From the NCBI RefSeq assembly GCF_001514305.1, contig NZ_KQ949128.1:1-48608 (forward strand): DNA of 48,608 nucleotides, written 5' to 3'. Positions 25,315 through 33,250 of the stretch are shown here, piece by piece. The notes under the pieces are model-generated. The model had not been told where the DNA came from. It searched no databases and saw only the letters and a list, made by a program, of their open reading frames with translations. Numbering within the stretch: the stretch's first letter is position 1; the number at the start of each line of letters is the position of its first letter. The position numbers and the translations under genes are program-made. Source of the DNA: Streptomyces dysideae (GTDB taxonomy: Bacteria; Actinomycetota; Actinomycetes; Streptomycetales; Streptomycetaceae).

Positions 25315-26928
25315 CTACCTTCCGTGCTCGTCTGCGCCGGTTGAGGCGGGTACGGCGGATGCGGGGGACGCGGTGGCGGGGGCCGTGTCGCCGGTGACGC
25401 CCTCGATGGCGGCGACGACGGCTTCGTCCTTCCAGCCGTGGTCGAACTCGGCGACCACGCGCCCGTGGAACATGACGACGACCCGGTCACAGGCCTTCAG
25501 ATCGTCCAGTTCGTCGGAGACGATCAGCGCGGCCTTGCCGCTGTCCGCGACCTGCCGGATGCGGCCAAGGAGGAACTCCTTGGACTTGACGTCCACCCCG
25601 TTGGTGGGGCGGATGGCCACCAGGACGTGGGGGTCGGTGGCCAGGGCGCGGGCGACGACGACCTTCTGCTGGTTGCCGCCGGAGAGGGCGGAGACCGGGG
25701 TGGCCGCTCCCGGGGTCTTGATGTCGAGGTCCCGGATCATGCGCCCCGCGAACGCCTTGGTACGGGCGGGCAGCACCGTGCCGAACGGACCGAGCTGGTC
25801 GGTCACGGTCAGCGTCGCGTTCTCCGCCACACTGCGGTTGTTCACCAGCCCCTGGAGGTGGCGGTCCTCGGGGACCAGACCGACTCCGACGGTGAGCGCG
25901 GACGGCACACTGCCGGTGCGGACGCTCCGGCCGCCGACCGTGATCCGGCCGTCCATGGCCCGGTGCAGACCGGCGACCGCCTCACCCACCTGCACATTGC
26001 CGCTGGCAGTGGCGCCGGCGAGCCCGACGACCTCGCCGGTGCGGACCGAGAGGGAGATGTCCTCGCAGACGCCGGGCAGTGTCAGGCCGTCGATCGCCAG
26101 CAGTTCCGTGGAAGGGGAACGCGAGGCCGAAGGACTATCGACGGCGGCGGTGACCGTGGAGGCCGACTCGCCGGTCATGGCTTCCACCAGCGCCTGGTGG
26201 CCGAGTTCGGCGACGGGCGCGGTCAGGATGTGGGCCGCGTCGCGGTAGACGGTGACGGTGGTGCAGAGGTCGTACACCTCTTGCAGATGGTGGGAGATGA
26301 AGAGGAAGGCGACGCCCTGCCGCTGGAGATCGTGAAGCTTGTCGTAGAGCCGGTTGATGCCGCGGGCGTCGAGCTTCGCGGTCGGCTCGTCGAGGATGAT
26401 GAAGCGCGCGCCGAACGACAGCGCCCGCGCGATCTCTACGAACTGCCGCTGCTCGACGGTGAGGTCCTTGGCCCGCGCGGTCGGGTCGACGGCCACGCCG
26501 TACTCGCCGAGCAGTTCCTCGGCCCGTCGGCGCAGTTGCTTCCAGCGGATGGGCTGCACCACCCCGGCGCTCTGCCGGTTCAGAAAGAGGTTCTCGGCGA
26601 CGGTGAGATCGCCGAGGATGGTGGACCGCTGGTAGACACAGGCGACGCGGGAGCGCCAGGCGTCGATGTCGCCGACGGCGGGTGCCCGTTCGCCGGAGAA
26701 GCGCAGGGTTCCGGTATCGGGTTGCTGGAGGCCGGTGAGGATGGACACGAGTGTCGACTTGCCGGCGCCGTTGCGGCCGACCAGGGCGTGCGCCTCGGCC
26801 GCGGCGATGGTGATACGGGCGTCGCGCAGCGCGACGGTCGCGCCGAATCGTTTGCTGATGCCGGTGGCCTCGGCCACAGGGGCCGGAGTGCCGGGGCCGG
26901 TCGCCGGGGCGGTCGCGGTGTCCGCCAT
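25315..26928 (-). CDS. Sugar ABC transporter ATP-binding protein (RbsA-like, two NBDs)
   Basis: 537 residues with two fused nucleotide-binding domains. NBD1 is canonical: Walker A GRNGAGKST, signature region LTVEQRQ, Walker B IILDEPTAKLD. NBD2 has a good signature LSGGNQQKV, but its Walker A region reads GLAGATASGN and its Walker B region LVAIRPTNGVDV, so the Asp-Glu pair is replaced. Loss of one functional ATP site is known in the ribose/monosaccharide group. It powers import through the permease encoded next to it. The start at 26928 is conventional. A strong hairpin separates it from the binding-protein gene. Confidence 0.93.
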   Translation of the reverse strand: MADTATAPATGPGTPAPVAEATGISKRFGATVALRDARITIAAAEAHALVGRNGAGKSTLVSILTGLQQPDTGTLRFSGERAPAVGDIDAWRSRVACVYQRSTILGDLTVAENLFLNRQSAGVVQPIRWKQLRRRAEELLGEYGVAVDPTARAKDLTVEQRQFVEIARALSFGARFIILDEPTAKLDARGINRLYDKLHDLQRQGVAFLFISHHLQEVYDLCTTVTVYRDAAHILTAPVAELGHQALVEAMTGESASTVTAAVDSPSASRSPSTELLAIDGLTLPGVCEDISLSVRTGEVVGLAGATASGNVQVGEAVAGLHRAMDGRITVGGRSVRTGSVPSALTVGVGLVPEDRHLQGLVNNRSVAENATLTVTDQLGPFGTVLPARTKAFAGRMIRDLDIKTPGAATPVSALSGGNQQKVVVARALATDPHVLVAIRPTNGVDVKSKEFLLGRIRQVADSGKAALIVSDELDDLKACDRVVVMFHGRVVAEFDHGWKDEAVVAAIEGVTGDTAPATASPASAVPASTGADEHGR

Positions 26929-27004
26929 GGTGGATACCGTCCTTCGTGTACGGAGGCTGGAGCCGAGGGGGGGGCGGGCGGGTACCCGCGTCGGCGGGGC
27001 GGGT

Positions 27005-27034
27005 GTCGGGGGACGGAGCCGTCCGTCCCCCGAC
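27005..27034. terminator. Intercistronic hairpin between binding protein and ATPase genes
   Basis: GTCGGGGGACGGA, a 4-base loop, then TCCGTCCCCCGAC: a perfect 13-bp stem. It lies 24 bases after the binding-protein stop codon inside the transporter unit. It probably acts as a partial terminator or mRNA 3' stabiliser, giving more binding protein than membrane parts. Confidence 0.75.
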
Positions 27035-27057
27035 GCGGCGGGCAGGAACGCCGGTCA

Positions 27058-28107
27058 TCAGCCGATGTTGTTGCCCCACAGGGTCTTGTCGTCCACGTTG
27101 TCCTTGGTCACCAGGGGAGCCGGGAGCTGGTCCTCCAGGCCGTTGGGCAGCTTGATGATGGTGGAGTCGTGGTCGGTCGGGCCCGGCTTGAACGTCTTGC
27201 CCTCGGCTGCGGCCTGCGCGTAGTACAGCGCGTACTTGGCGTACAGGTCGGCGGGCTGGGAGATCGTGGCGTCGATCTGGCCCTTGCGGATGGCCTCGAA
27301 CTCCTGCGGGATGCCGTCGTTGGAGACGATCGTGATGTGGCCCTTCTCACCCGCGGGCTTGAGCAGGCCCTTCTGTTCCAGCAGCGCCAGGGTCGGCTGC
27401 AGGAAGACACCGCCGGCCTGCATGTAGATGCCGTTCAGGTCGGGGTGCTGGGCGAGCAGGCTCTGCAGCTTGGCGGAGGCGACATCGCCCTTCCAGTCGG
27501 TGGGCAGCTCGAAGACCTTGATCTTCGGGAACTTCTCCTTCATGCAGGCGGCGAACGCCTCGGAGCGGTCACGTCCGTTGATGGAGTCCAGCGCTCCCTG
27601 GAACTCGGCGACCTTGCCCTTGCCGCCGAGCTGCTCGCCGAGGAACTCGCAGGCCTTGGTGCCGTACGCCCGGTTGTCGGCGCGCACGACCATGTAGACG
27701 TCGCCCTTGTCGGGTCGGGTGTCGACGCTGACCACCGGGATCTTCTTCGACGCGAGGGTGTCGAGGGTGGAGGCGATGGCGCCGGTGTCCTGGGGCGCCA
27801 TGACGACGGACTTGGCCCCCGTGTTCTGGAACACCTGGACGTTGGCGACCAGTTTGGTGACGTCGTTCTGCGAGTTGCTGATCGGCAGAGCGTTGATGCC
27901 GTCGGTCTTGATGTCCTTCTCGATGTACTGCGCGTAGGAGTTCCAGAAGTCGGAGTCCGAACGAGGCAGGTCGATCCCGATGGCGGGCTTGTCACCGCCC
28001 GAGGCGACCGAGTCGGTGCTTTCGCGGTTGCACGCGGTGGCGAGGGCCAGTACCGCGAGGACGGCGGTGGCGGCTGCGGCGGTGGAGCGGGTGCGAGCGA
28101 ACTTCAT
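27058..28107 (-). CDS. Sugar-binding lipoprotein of the ABC importer (RbsB-like), probably L-fucose
   Basis: 349 residues. A lipoprotein signal with ALATAC is followed by a periplasmic-binding-protein type I fold: IGIDLPRSDSDFWNSYAQYIEKD, then alternating alpha/beta segments such as IPVVSVDTRPDKGDVYMVVRAD and GHITIVSNDGIPQEFEAIRKG. This group binds pentoses and 6-deoxy-hexoses. The gene leads the importer unit. A fucose operator lies about 230 bases upstream, and the fucose catabolic operon is divergent from it, which is why I assign fucose. ATG at 28107 follows GGAGAG. Confidence 0.9.
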   Translation of the reverse strand: MKFARTRSTAAAATAVLAVLALATACNRESTDSVASGGDKPAIGIDLPRSDSDFWNSYAQYIEKDIKTDGINALPISNSQNDVTKLVANVQVFQNTGAKSVVMAPQDTGAIASTLDTLASKKIPVVSVDTRPDKGDVYMVVRADNRAYGTKACEFLGEQLGGKGKVAEFQGALDSINGRDRSEAFAACMKEKFPKIKVFELPTDWKGDVASAKLQSLLAQHPDLNGIYMQAGGVFLQPTLALLEQKGLLKPAGEKGHITIVSNDGIPQEFEAIRKGQIDATISQPADLYAKYALYYAQAAAEGKTFKPGPTDHDSTIIKLPNGLEDQLPAPLVTKDNVDDKTLWGNNIG

Positions 28108-28337
28108 GGCCGTGTTCTCTCCTTAGCAAGGGCACAGGGGCGCAGGGCAACAATGGGAGGGCGTACCTGCCTGCGGGGAGGGGCGAGGTCGCCGGACGGG
28201 CAGCTGCCGATCCGGCGCGGAAAATGTGCGGATCGTGCCCTACGGGTCGGACGTGAGGGTCAGCCGGGGACCGAGGATGCGGAGGCGACGCGACCGCACG
28301 GATGCGAGCCGAACGGACGCCAATGAATGCTGCAAGC

Positions 28338-28352
28338 ATTCCTCCGATGTAT
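28338..28352 (-). promoter_or_regulatory. Fucose-regulon operator 1 (importer unit)
   Basis: Plus-strand ATTCCTCCGATGTAT matches ATACATCCGATGTAT at 13 of 15 positions. It lies 231 bases upstream of the binding-protein ATG. Confidence 0.75.
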
Positions 28353-28772
28353 CTCGGACGTGAGGACGTTACGGCGACGTTGCCGACGTTGACAAGAGTT
28401 CGTCGCCAGAGATTTGTCGGACATCACGCCGTAGGGCGCCGAGGCGCCGTTCCGACCTCGGCGATCCGCGCTGCCACCCGCGCGACCTGCAGAGTCTCGG
28501 CCTTCGTGCACGACGGGTGATGCGCCGCGGCAGCTCACAATTCGGCAACGGGGCCGCCTGGCCCGATGGGGACGGAGACAGAAGCGGGCCCCGAGGGCCG
28601 TATCCCCCTCGGGGTGGCCGGTGGATGCCCTGCCGACCTTGCTCTCACCGGGGGAGGTGGTCCTGCAGCTCACATTTGATTCATCGGATGGCGGCTCGCG
28701 TGTTGACCTCGAGGCCATGCGTGGCCATGGTGAATCTGCCTCTCTGGGCGCTTGACTGGCAACGCCGACGAA

Positions 28773-28787
28773 ATACATCCGAGGAAT
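28773..28787 (+). promoter_or_regulatory. Fucose-regulon operator 2 (catabolic operon, upstream site)
   Basis: ATACATCCGAGGAAT, 13 of 15 matches. It ends 3 bases before the predicted -35 of the catabolic operon. Confidence 0.78.
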
Positions 28788-28790
28788 CCA

Positions 28791-28819
28791 TTGTCAGGCA
28801 CGGTCCTCGCATCTAAGGT
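28791..28819 (+). promoter_or_regulatory. Predicted promoter of the fucose catabolic operon
   Basis: TTGTCA (28791-28796), 17 bases, TAAGGT (28814-28819): a good Streptomyces housekeeping-type promoter. It lies exactly between operators 2 and 3, so a bound repressor would block polymerase or hold the DNA in a loop. Confidence 0.7.
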
Positions 28820-28831
28820 CACTGTGCCGCC

Positions 28832-28846
28832 ATACATCCGATGACT
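28832..28846 (+). promoter_or_regulatory. Fucose-regulon operator 3 (catabolic operon, downstream site)
   Basis: ATACATCCGATGACT, 13 of 15 matches. It begins about 12 bases after the -10, near the start of transcription, and 59 bases after operator 2. Confidence 0.78.
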
Positions 28847-28958
28847 GCGATGCGCATGAGCAAAGCCCGCTGACAGGTCCGGCCCGGCGCACCGCAGGCG
28901 GCCCAGCCCTACGGCCGACCACCTCTCAGACGAAACCCGCATGGCAAGGGAGCCCCCA

Positions 28959-29810
28959 GTGAAACTGCTACGAGTCGGCGCCCCCGGTGAGGAGCGGCCC
29001 GCTGTCCTTACCGACGACGGCCGGCTGCTGGACCTGTCCTCCTTGACCCCGGACATCGACGGCGTCTTCCTCGCCTCCGGGGCAGTGGACCGGGCCCGCG
29101 TGGCTGTCACGGCGGGAGACCTGCCCGAGCTCGACCCGGACGGCCTGCGGGTCGGCGCACCCGTCACGCGCCCCGGCAAGGTCATCTGCGTCGGGCTGAA
29201 CTACCGCGACCACGCCGCCGAGACGGGCGCGGCGATTCCCGCGCGCCCGGTGGTGTTCATGAAGGACCCGGCCACGGTCGTCGGCCCGTACGACGAGGTG
29301 CTGATCCCGCGGGGGTCGGTGAAGACCGACTGGGAGGTCGAACTCGCGGTCGTCATCGGACAGCGGGCCCGCTACCTCGACGGACCTCAGGCCGCACAGG
29401 CCGTGATCGCGGGCTACGCGATCAGCCATGACGTCTCGGAGCGCGAGTTCCAGCTGGAGTACTCCCCGCAGTGGGACCTGGGCAAGTCCTGCGAGACCTT
29501 CAACCCGCTCGGCCCCTGGCTGGTCACCGCCGACGAGGCCGGTGACCCGCATAACCTCGGCCTGCACCTGAGCGTGAACGGAGTGAAGCGGCAGGACGGC
29601 CACACCGGCGACATGATCTTCCCGGTCGACCACATCGTGTCGTATTTGAGCCAGTACATGGTCCTGGAACCGGGGGACGTGATCAACACCGGTACACCAG
29701 CGGGCGTGGCTCTGGGTCTTCCCGGCACTCCTTTCCTGCGCCCCGGCGACACCGTCGAGCTTTCTGTCGACGGCCTCGGCAGCCAGCGCCAGACCTTCGC
29801 CCAAGCGTGA
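28959..29810 (+). CDS. FAH-family 2,4-diketo-3-deoxy-L-fuconate hydrolase (predicted)
   Basis: 283-residue fumarylacetoacetate-hydrolase-fold enzyme: VICVGLNYRDHAAETG (substrate-loop His), VVFMKDPATVVGP, the metal-binding Glu in DWEVELAVVIG, and INTGTPAGVALG. In the non-phosphorylating fucose route a hydrolase of this family splits 2,4-diketo-3-deoxy-L-fuconate into pyruvate and L-lactate; the operon makes that role very likely here. I chose GTG at 28959, with AAGGGAG 6 bases upstream, over ATG at 28941. It is the first gene of a nine-gene unit; its TGA overlaps a possible GTG start of the next gene. Confidence 0.88.
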   Translation: MKLLRVGAPGEERPAVLTDDGRLLDLSSLTPDIDGVFLASGAVDRARVAVTAGDLPELDPDGLRVGAPVTRPGKVICVGLNYRDHAAETGAAIPARPVVFMKDPATVVGPYDEVLIPRGSVKTDWEVELAVVIGQRARYLDGPQAAQAVIAGYAISHDVSEREFQLEYSPQWDLGKSCETFNPLGPWLVTADEAGDPHNLGLHLSVNGVKRQDGHTGDMIFPVDHIVSYLSQYMVLEPGDVINTGTPAGVALGLPGTPFLRPGDTVELSVDGLGSQRQTFAQA

Positions 29811-29824
29811 AAGGCAGCACCACC

Positions 29825-31162
29825 TTGACTACAACCTCCGCCCGGATCACCGCCGTCGACACCTACGACGTCCGCTTCCCCACCTCGCGGGAACTTGACG
29901 GCTCCGACGCGATGAACCCGGATCCCGACTACTCCGCCGCCTATGTCGTGCTGCGCACCGACGCCGGCGACGGGCACGAGGGCCACGGCTTCACCTTCAC
30001 CATCGGCCGCGGCAACGATGTCCAGGTCGCCGCCATCGACGCCCTGCGGCCTCACCTCGTGGGCCGCTCGGTTCAGGAGCTGTGCGCCGACCCCGGCTCG
30101 GTCAACCGCGACCTGATCGGGGACAGCCAGCTGCGCTGGCTCGGCCCCGAGAAGGGGGTGATGCACATGGCCATCGGCGCCGTGGTCAACGCCGTGTGGG
30201 ATCTGGCCGCCAAGCGCGCGGGACAGCCGCTGTGGCGCCTGCTCGCCCACGCCGAACCCGAGTGGCTGGTCTCCCAGGTCGACTTCCGCTACATCGCCGA
30301 CGCCCTCACCCCCGAGGACGCCCTCCACCTCCTGCGCGAGGGCCGGACGGGTCTCGCCGAGCGCGAGGCGATGCTGCTGGAACGCGGCTACCCCGGCTAC
30401 ACCACCTCACCGGGCTGGCTCGGCTACTCCGACGAGAAGCTCACCCGGCTGGCCAAGCAGGCCGTCGCCGACGGCTTCACCCAGATCAAGCTGAAGGTCG
30501 GCGCCGACCTCGCCGACGACCTCCGCCGTATGCGCACCGCCCGCGCCGCCGTAGGCGACGGCGTGCGCATCGCCATCGACGCCAACCAGCGCTGGAACAT
30601 CGACGAGGCGATCGAGTGGACCCGGGCCCTCGCCGACTTCGACCCGTACTGGATCGAGGAACCCACCAGCCCCGACGACATCCTCGGCCACGCCGCCGTC
30701 CGCCGGGGCGTCGCCCCCGTGAAGGTCGCCACCGGCGAGCACGTGCAGAACCGTATCGTCTTCAAACAGCTCCTCCAGGCCGGCGCCATCGACGTCCTCC
30801 AGATCGACGCGGCCCGCGTCGGCGGCGTCAACGAGAACCTCGCGATCCTGCTGCTCGCCGCGAAGTTCGGCGTCCCGGTCTGCCCGCACGCCGGCGGCGT
30901 GGGCCTGTGCGAGCTGGTGCAGCACCTGTCGATGTTCGACTACCTGGCGCTGTCCGGTACCACCGAGAACCGCGTCATCGAGTTCGTCGACCACCTCCAC
31001 GAGCACTTCACCGCGCCCGTGGTGATGCGCGACGGCCACTACACCGCGCCGCTGACCCCGGGCTTCTCCGCCACCATGCACCCCGAGTCCCTCACCGAAT
31101 ACCGTTACCCGGACGGCACCTTCTGGGCGGCCGACCTCGCTGGACGGGAGGAGGTGGCATGA
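29825..31162 (+). CDS. L-fuconate dehydratase (enolase superfamily)
   Basis: Dehydrates L-fuconate to 2-keto-3-deoxy-L-fuconate. 445 residues, the length of the FucD/ENOSF1 group. The N-terminal capping sequence DVRFPTSRELDGSDAMNPDP with DYSAAYVVLRT is characteristic. Catalytic and metal residues are in place: KxK in QIKLKVG, Asp in IAIDANQRW, Glu in WIEEPTSPDD, Glu in VATGEHVQN, and His in CPHAGGVGLCELVQH. This argues against L-rhamnonate dehydratase, which is shorter and differs at the N-terminus. TTG at 29825 has AAAGG 10 bases upstream; GTG at 29807, overlapping the previous stop, is the alternative. Its stop overlaps the next gene's ATG. Confidence 0.93.
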   Translation: MTTTSARITAVDTYDVRFPTSRELDGSDAMNPDPDYSAAYVVLRTDAGDGHEGHGFTFTIGRGNDVQVAAIDALRPHLVGRSVQELCADPGSVNRDLIGDSQLRWLGPEKGVMHMAIGAVVNAVWDLAAKRAGQPLWRLLAHAEPEWLVSQVDFRYIADALTPEDALHLLREGRTGLAEREAMLLERGYPGYTTSPGWLGYSDEKLTRLAKQAVADGFTQIKLKVGADLADDLRRMRTARAAVGDGVRIAIDANQRWNIDEAIEWTRALADFDPYWIEEPTSPDDILGHAAVRRGVAPVKVATGEHVQNRIVFKQLLQAGAIDVLQIDAARVGGVNENLAILLLAAKFGVPVCPHAGGVGLCELVQHLSMFDYLALSGTTENRVIEFVDHLHEHFTAPVVMRDGHYTAPLTPGFSATMHPESLTEYRYPDGTFWAADLAGREEVA

Positions 31163-31917
31163 CCGGTCTGTCAGGGCTCAAGGCCGTCGTCACCGGGGGT
31201 GCGTCCGGCATCGGGCTGGCCACGGCCCGCGCACTGGCGGCGCAGGGCGCGGCGGTCGCCGTGCTCGACCTCGATCCGGGCGGCGTCAGCGAACCGCTGC
31301 TCGGCCTCCAGGCCGACGTCAGCGACGACGCCTCCGTGCGCGCCGCCGTGGAACAGGCCGCCGAGCGGCTCGGCGGCCTGGACATCCTCGTGAACAACGC
31401 GGGCATCGGCGCGGTGGGCACCATCGAGGACAACCCGGACGAGCAGTGGCACCGGGTGATGGACGTCAATGTCCTCGGCATCGTCCGCACTACGCGTGCC
31501 GCCCTGCCCCACCTGCGCCGCTCCGCGCACGCGGCGGTCGTCAACACGTGCTCGATCGGCGCCACCGCGGGCCTGCCTCAGCGCGCCGTGTACTGCGCCA
31601 GTAAGGGTGCGGTCCTCTCGCTGACTCTCGCCATGGCCGCCGACCACGTCCGCGAGGGCATCCGCGTCAACTGCGTCAACCCCGGGACCGCCGACACACC
31701 ATGGGTCTCCCGGCTGCTGGACGCGGCCGACGATCCCGAGGCCGAGCGCGCGGCCCTCAAGGCCCGCCAGCCCCTGGGACGCCTGGTGACCGCCGACGAG
31801 GTGGCGGCCGCCATCGTCTACCTGGCGAGCCCGGCCGCGGCGTCCGTCACCGGCACCGCGCTCGCGGTGGACGGTGGCATGCAGGGATTGCGGCTGCGCC
31901 CGGTGGACCGGTCGTGA
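31159..31917 (+). CDS. SDR: probable 2-keto-3-deoxy-L-fuconate dehydrogenase
   Basis: 252-residue classical short-chain dehydrogenase: TGGASGIG cofactor loop, LDLD (acidic end of beta-2, so NAD+ is preferred), NNAG, the catalytic Ser in NTCSIGA, and YCASK. In this pathway such an SDR oxidises 2-keto-3-deoxy-L-fuconate to the 2,4-diketo acid, the substrate of the FAH-type hydrolase two genes upstream. The alternative, L-fucose dehydrogenase, is less likely because an aldo/keto reductase of that type is encoded next. ATG overlaps the dehydratase stop (ATGA) after GGGAGGAGG. Confidence 0.88.
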   Translation: MTGLSGLKAVVTGGASGIGLATARALAAQGAAVAVLDLDPGGVSEPLLGLQADVSDDASVRAAVEQAAERLGGLDILVNNAGIGAVGTIEDNPDEQWHRVMDVNVLGIVRTTRAALPHLRRSAHAAVVNTCSIGATAGLPQRAVYCASKGAVLSLTLAMAADHVREGIRVNCVNPGTADTPWVSRLLDAADDPEAERAALKARQPLGRLVTADEVAAAIVYLASPAAASVTGTALAVDGGMQGLRLRPVDRS

Positions 31918-32942
31918 GGACCACCATGCTGGGCGGCAGCACGGTACCGGTCTCGGAACTGGCGCTGGGCTGTGCCGCCCTCGGCAACCTCTTCCACGCG
32001 GTCAGCGACGAGGCTGCCCACGCCACGGTGGAGGCGGCCTGGGACGCCGGCATCCGCACCTTCGACACCGCGCCCCACTACGGTCTCGGCCTGTCGGAAC
32101 GGCGGCTCGGCGCCGCGCTGCGCGACCGCCCCCGGGAGACGTACACCCTCTCCACCAAGGTGGGCCGGCTTCTCGTGCCGGACCCGGAGGGCGGCGCCGA
32201 CGACGACCTCGCCCACGGCTTCGCCGTCCCGGCCACCCACCGCCGCGTCTGGGACTTCAGCGCCGACGGAGTACTGCGCTCCCTGGAGGCCAGCCTGGAG
32301 CGTCTCGGCCTCGACCGCATCGACGTGGCCCTGCTGCACGACCCTGACGACCACGCCCACCAGGCGTTGCGCGAGGCGTATCCGGCGCTGGAGCGGCTGC
32401 GTGCCGAAGGTGTAATCGGAGCGATCGGCATCGGGATGAACCAGTCCGCCCTGCCCGCCCGGTTCCTGCGTGAGACAGACATCGACGTGGTACTGCTGGC
32501 CGGCCGCTACACCCTGCTGGAACAGGACTCGCTCGCCGAACTGCTCCCGGAGGCAGCCGCTCGTGGCCGGAGTGTCGTCATCGGCGGGGTGTTCAACTCC
32601 GGGCTGCTGACCGCCCCCCGGCCCGGCGCCACGTACGACTACGCACCCGCTCCGCAGCCGGTCCTCGACCGGGCGCTACGGCTCCTCGCGGTCTGCGAAC
32701 GCCATGGTGTGCCGCTTCGTGCCGCCGCGCTGCGCTTCCCGTTCGGCCATTCCGCGGTCGCGAGCGTCCTGACCGGCGCGCGCTCCCCCCAGGAGGTGCG
32801 CGACACGGTGGAGCAGCTGCGGCGCCCGATTCCGGACACCCTGTGGGACGAGCTGCGCGCCGAGGGCCTGCTGGACCCGGACACCCCCGTCCCCGCAGCC
32901 ACGCCGATCGGGGGAGCCATGCCGTCGAAGGAGCCGTCATGA
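31914..32942 (+). CDS. Aldo/keto reductase: probable L-fucose (D-threo-aldose) dehydrogenase
   Basis: 342-residue AKR. The catalytic tetrad is visible: Asp and Tyr in FDTAPHYGLG, Lys in LSTKVG, His in ALLHDPD. The group includes D-threo-aldose 1-dehydrogenase / L-fucose dehydrogenase, which oxidises L-fucose at C1 to the lactone; that would be the first step here. GTG at 31914 overlaps the SDR stop (GTGA); ATG at 31926 is an alternative four codons in. The stop overlaps the mutarotase ATG. Confidence 0.87.
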   Translation: MRTTMLGGSTVPVSELALGCAALGNLFHAVSDEAAHATVEAAWDAGIRTFDTAPHYGLGLSERRLGAALRDRPRETYTLSTKVGRLLVPDPEGGADDDLAHGFAVPATHRRVWDFSADGVLRSLEASLERLGLDRIDVALLHDPDDHAHQALREAYPALERLRAEGVIGAIGIGMNQSALPARFLRETDIDVVLLAGRYTLLEQDSLAELLPEAAARGRSVVIGGVFNSGLLTAPRPGATYDYAPAPQPVLDRALRLLAVCERHGVPLRAAALRFPFGHSAVASVLTGARSPQEVRDTVEQLRRPIPDTLWDELRAEGLLDPDTPVPAATPIGGAMPSKEPS

Positions 32943-33250
32943 AGGTCGCCCTGCACACCAAGGTCCGCGCCGACCGTATCAAGGAGTACGAGGCCGCGCA
33001 CCGGGAGGTGCCCGAGGAACTCACCGCAGCCATCCGCGCCGCGGGCGTGAGCGAGTGGACGATCTGGCGCAGTGGTACGGACCTGTTCCATGTGCTGGAG
33101 GTCGAGGACTACCAGGCGATGATCGCCGAACTCGACAAGCTGCCCGTCAACATCGCCTGGCAGGCCCGGATGGCCGACCTGCTCGCCGTCGTCCACGACT
33201 ACTCCGCGCAGGGCGCGGACGCCTCGCTGCCGGTGGTGTGGGAACTGTGA
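32939..33250 (+). CDS. RhaM/DUF718-family mutarotase, predicted L-fucose mutarotase
   Basis: 103 residues. Family features are the N-terminal ALHTKVRADRIKEYEAAH, the ferredoxin-like core with WTIWRSGTDLFHVLEVEDY, and the C-terminal VVWEL. Members interconvert anomers of L-rhamnose or L-fucose, supplying the beta form to the dehydrogenase. It is not of the FucU fold used in the E. coli fucose pathway. Coupled at both ends by 4-base overlaps (ATGA and GTGA). Confidence 0.88.
   Translation: MKVALHTKVRADRIKEYEAAHREVPEELTAAIRAAGVSEWTIWRSGTDLFHVLEVEDYQAMIAELDKLPVNIAWQARMADLLAVVHDYSAQGADASLPVVWEL

Larger units (their letters stand above)
28108..28958. other. Divergent regulatory region of importer and fucose operons
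   Basis: About 850 bases with no gene I can support. It holds three copies of the fucose operator (28338, 28773, 28832) and a clear promoter for the rightward operon. On its own strand the operator at 28338 reads ATACATCGGAGGAAT. The one at 28773 reads ATACATCCGAGGAAT, identical except for the central base, and both are oriented toward their own gene. Confidence 0.7.

Noticed and set aside
25438..28326. 962-residue plus-strand frame across the importer genes
   Set aside because: Antisense shadow of three well-supported genes; long open frames are expected at this G+C.
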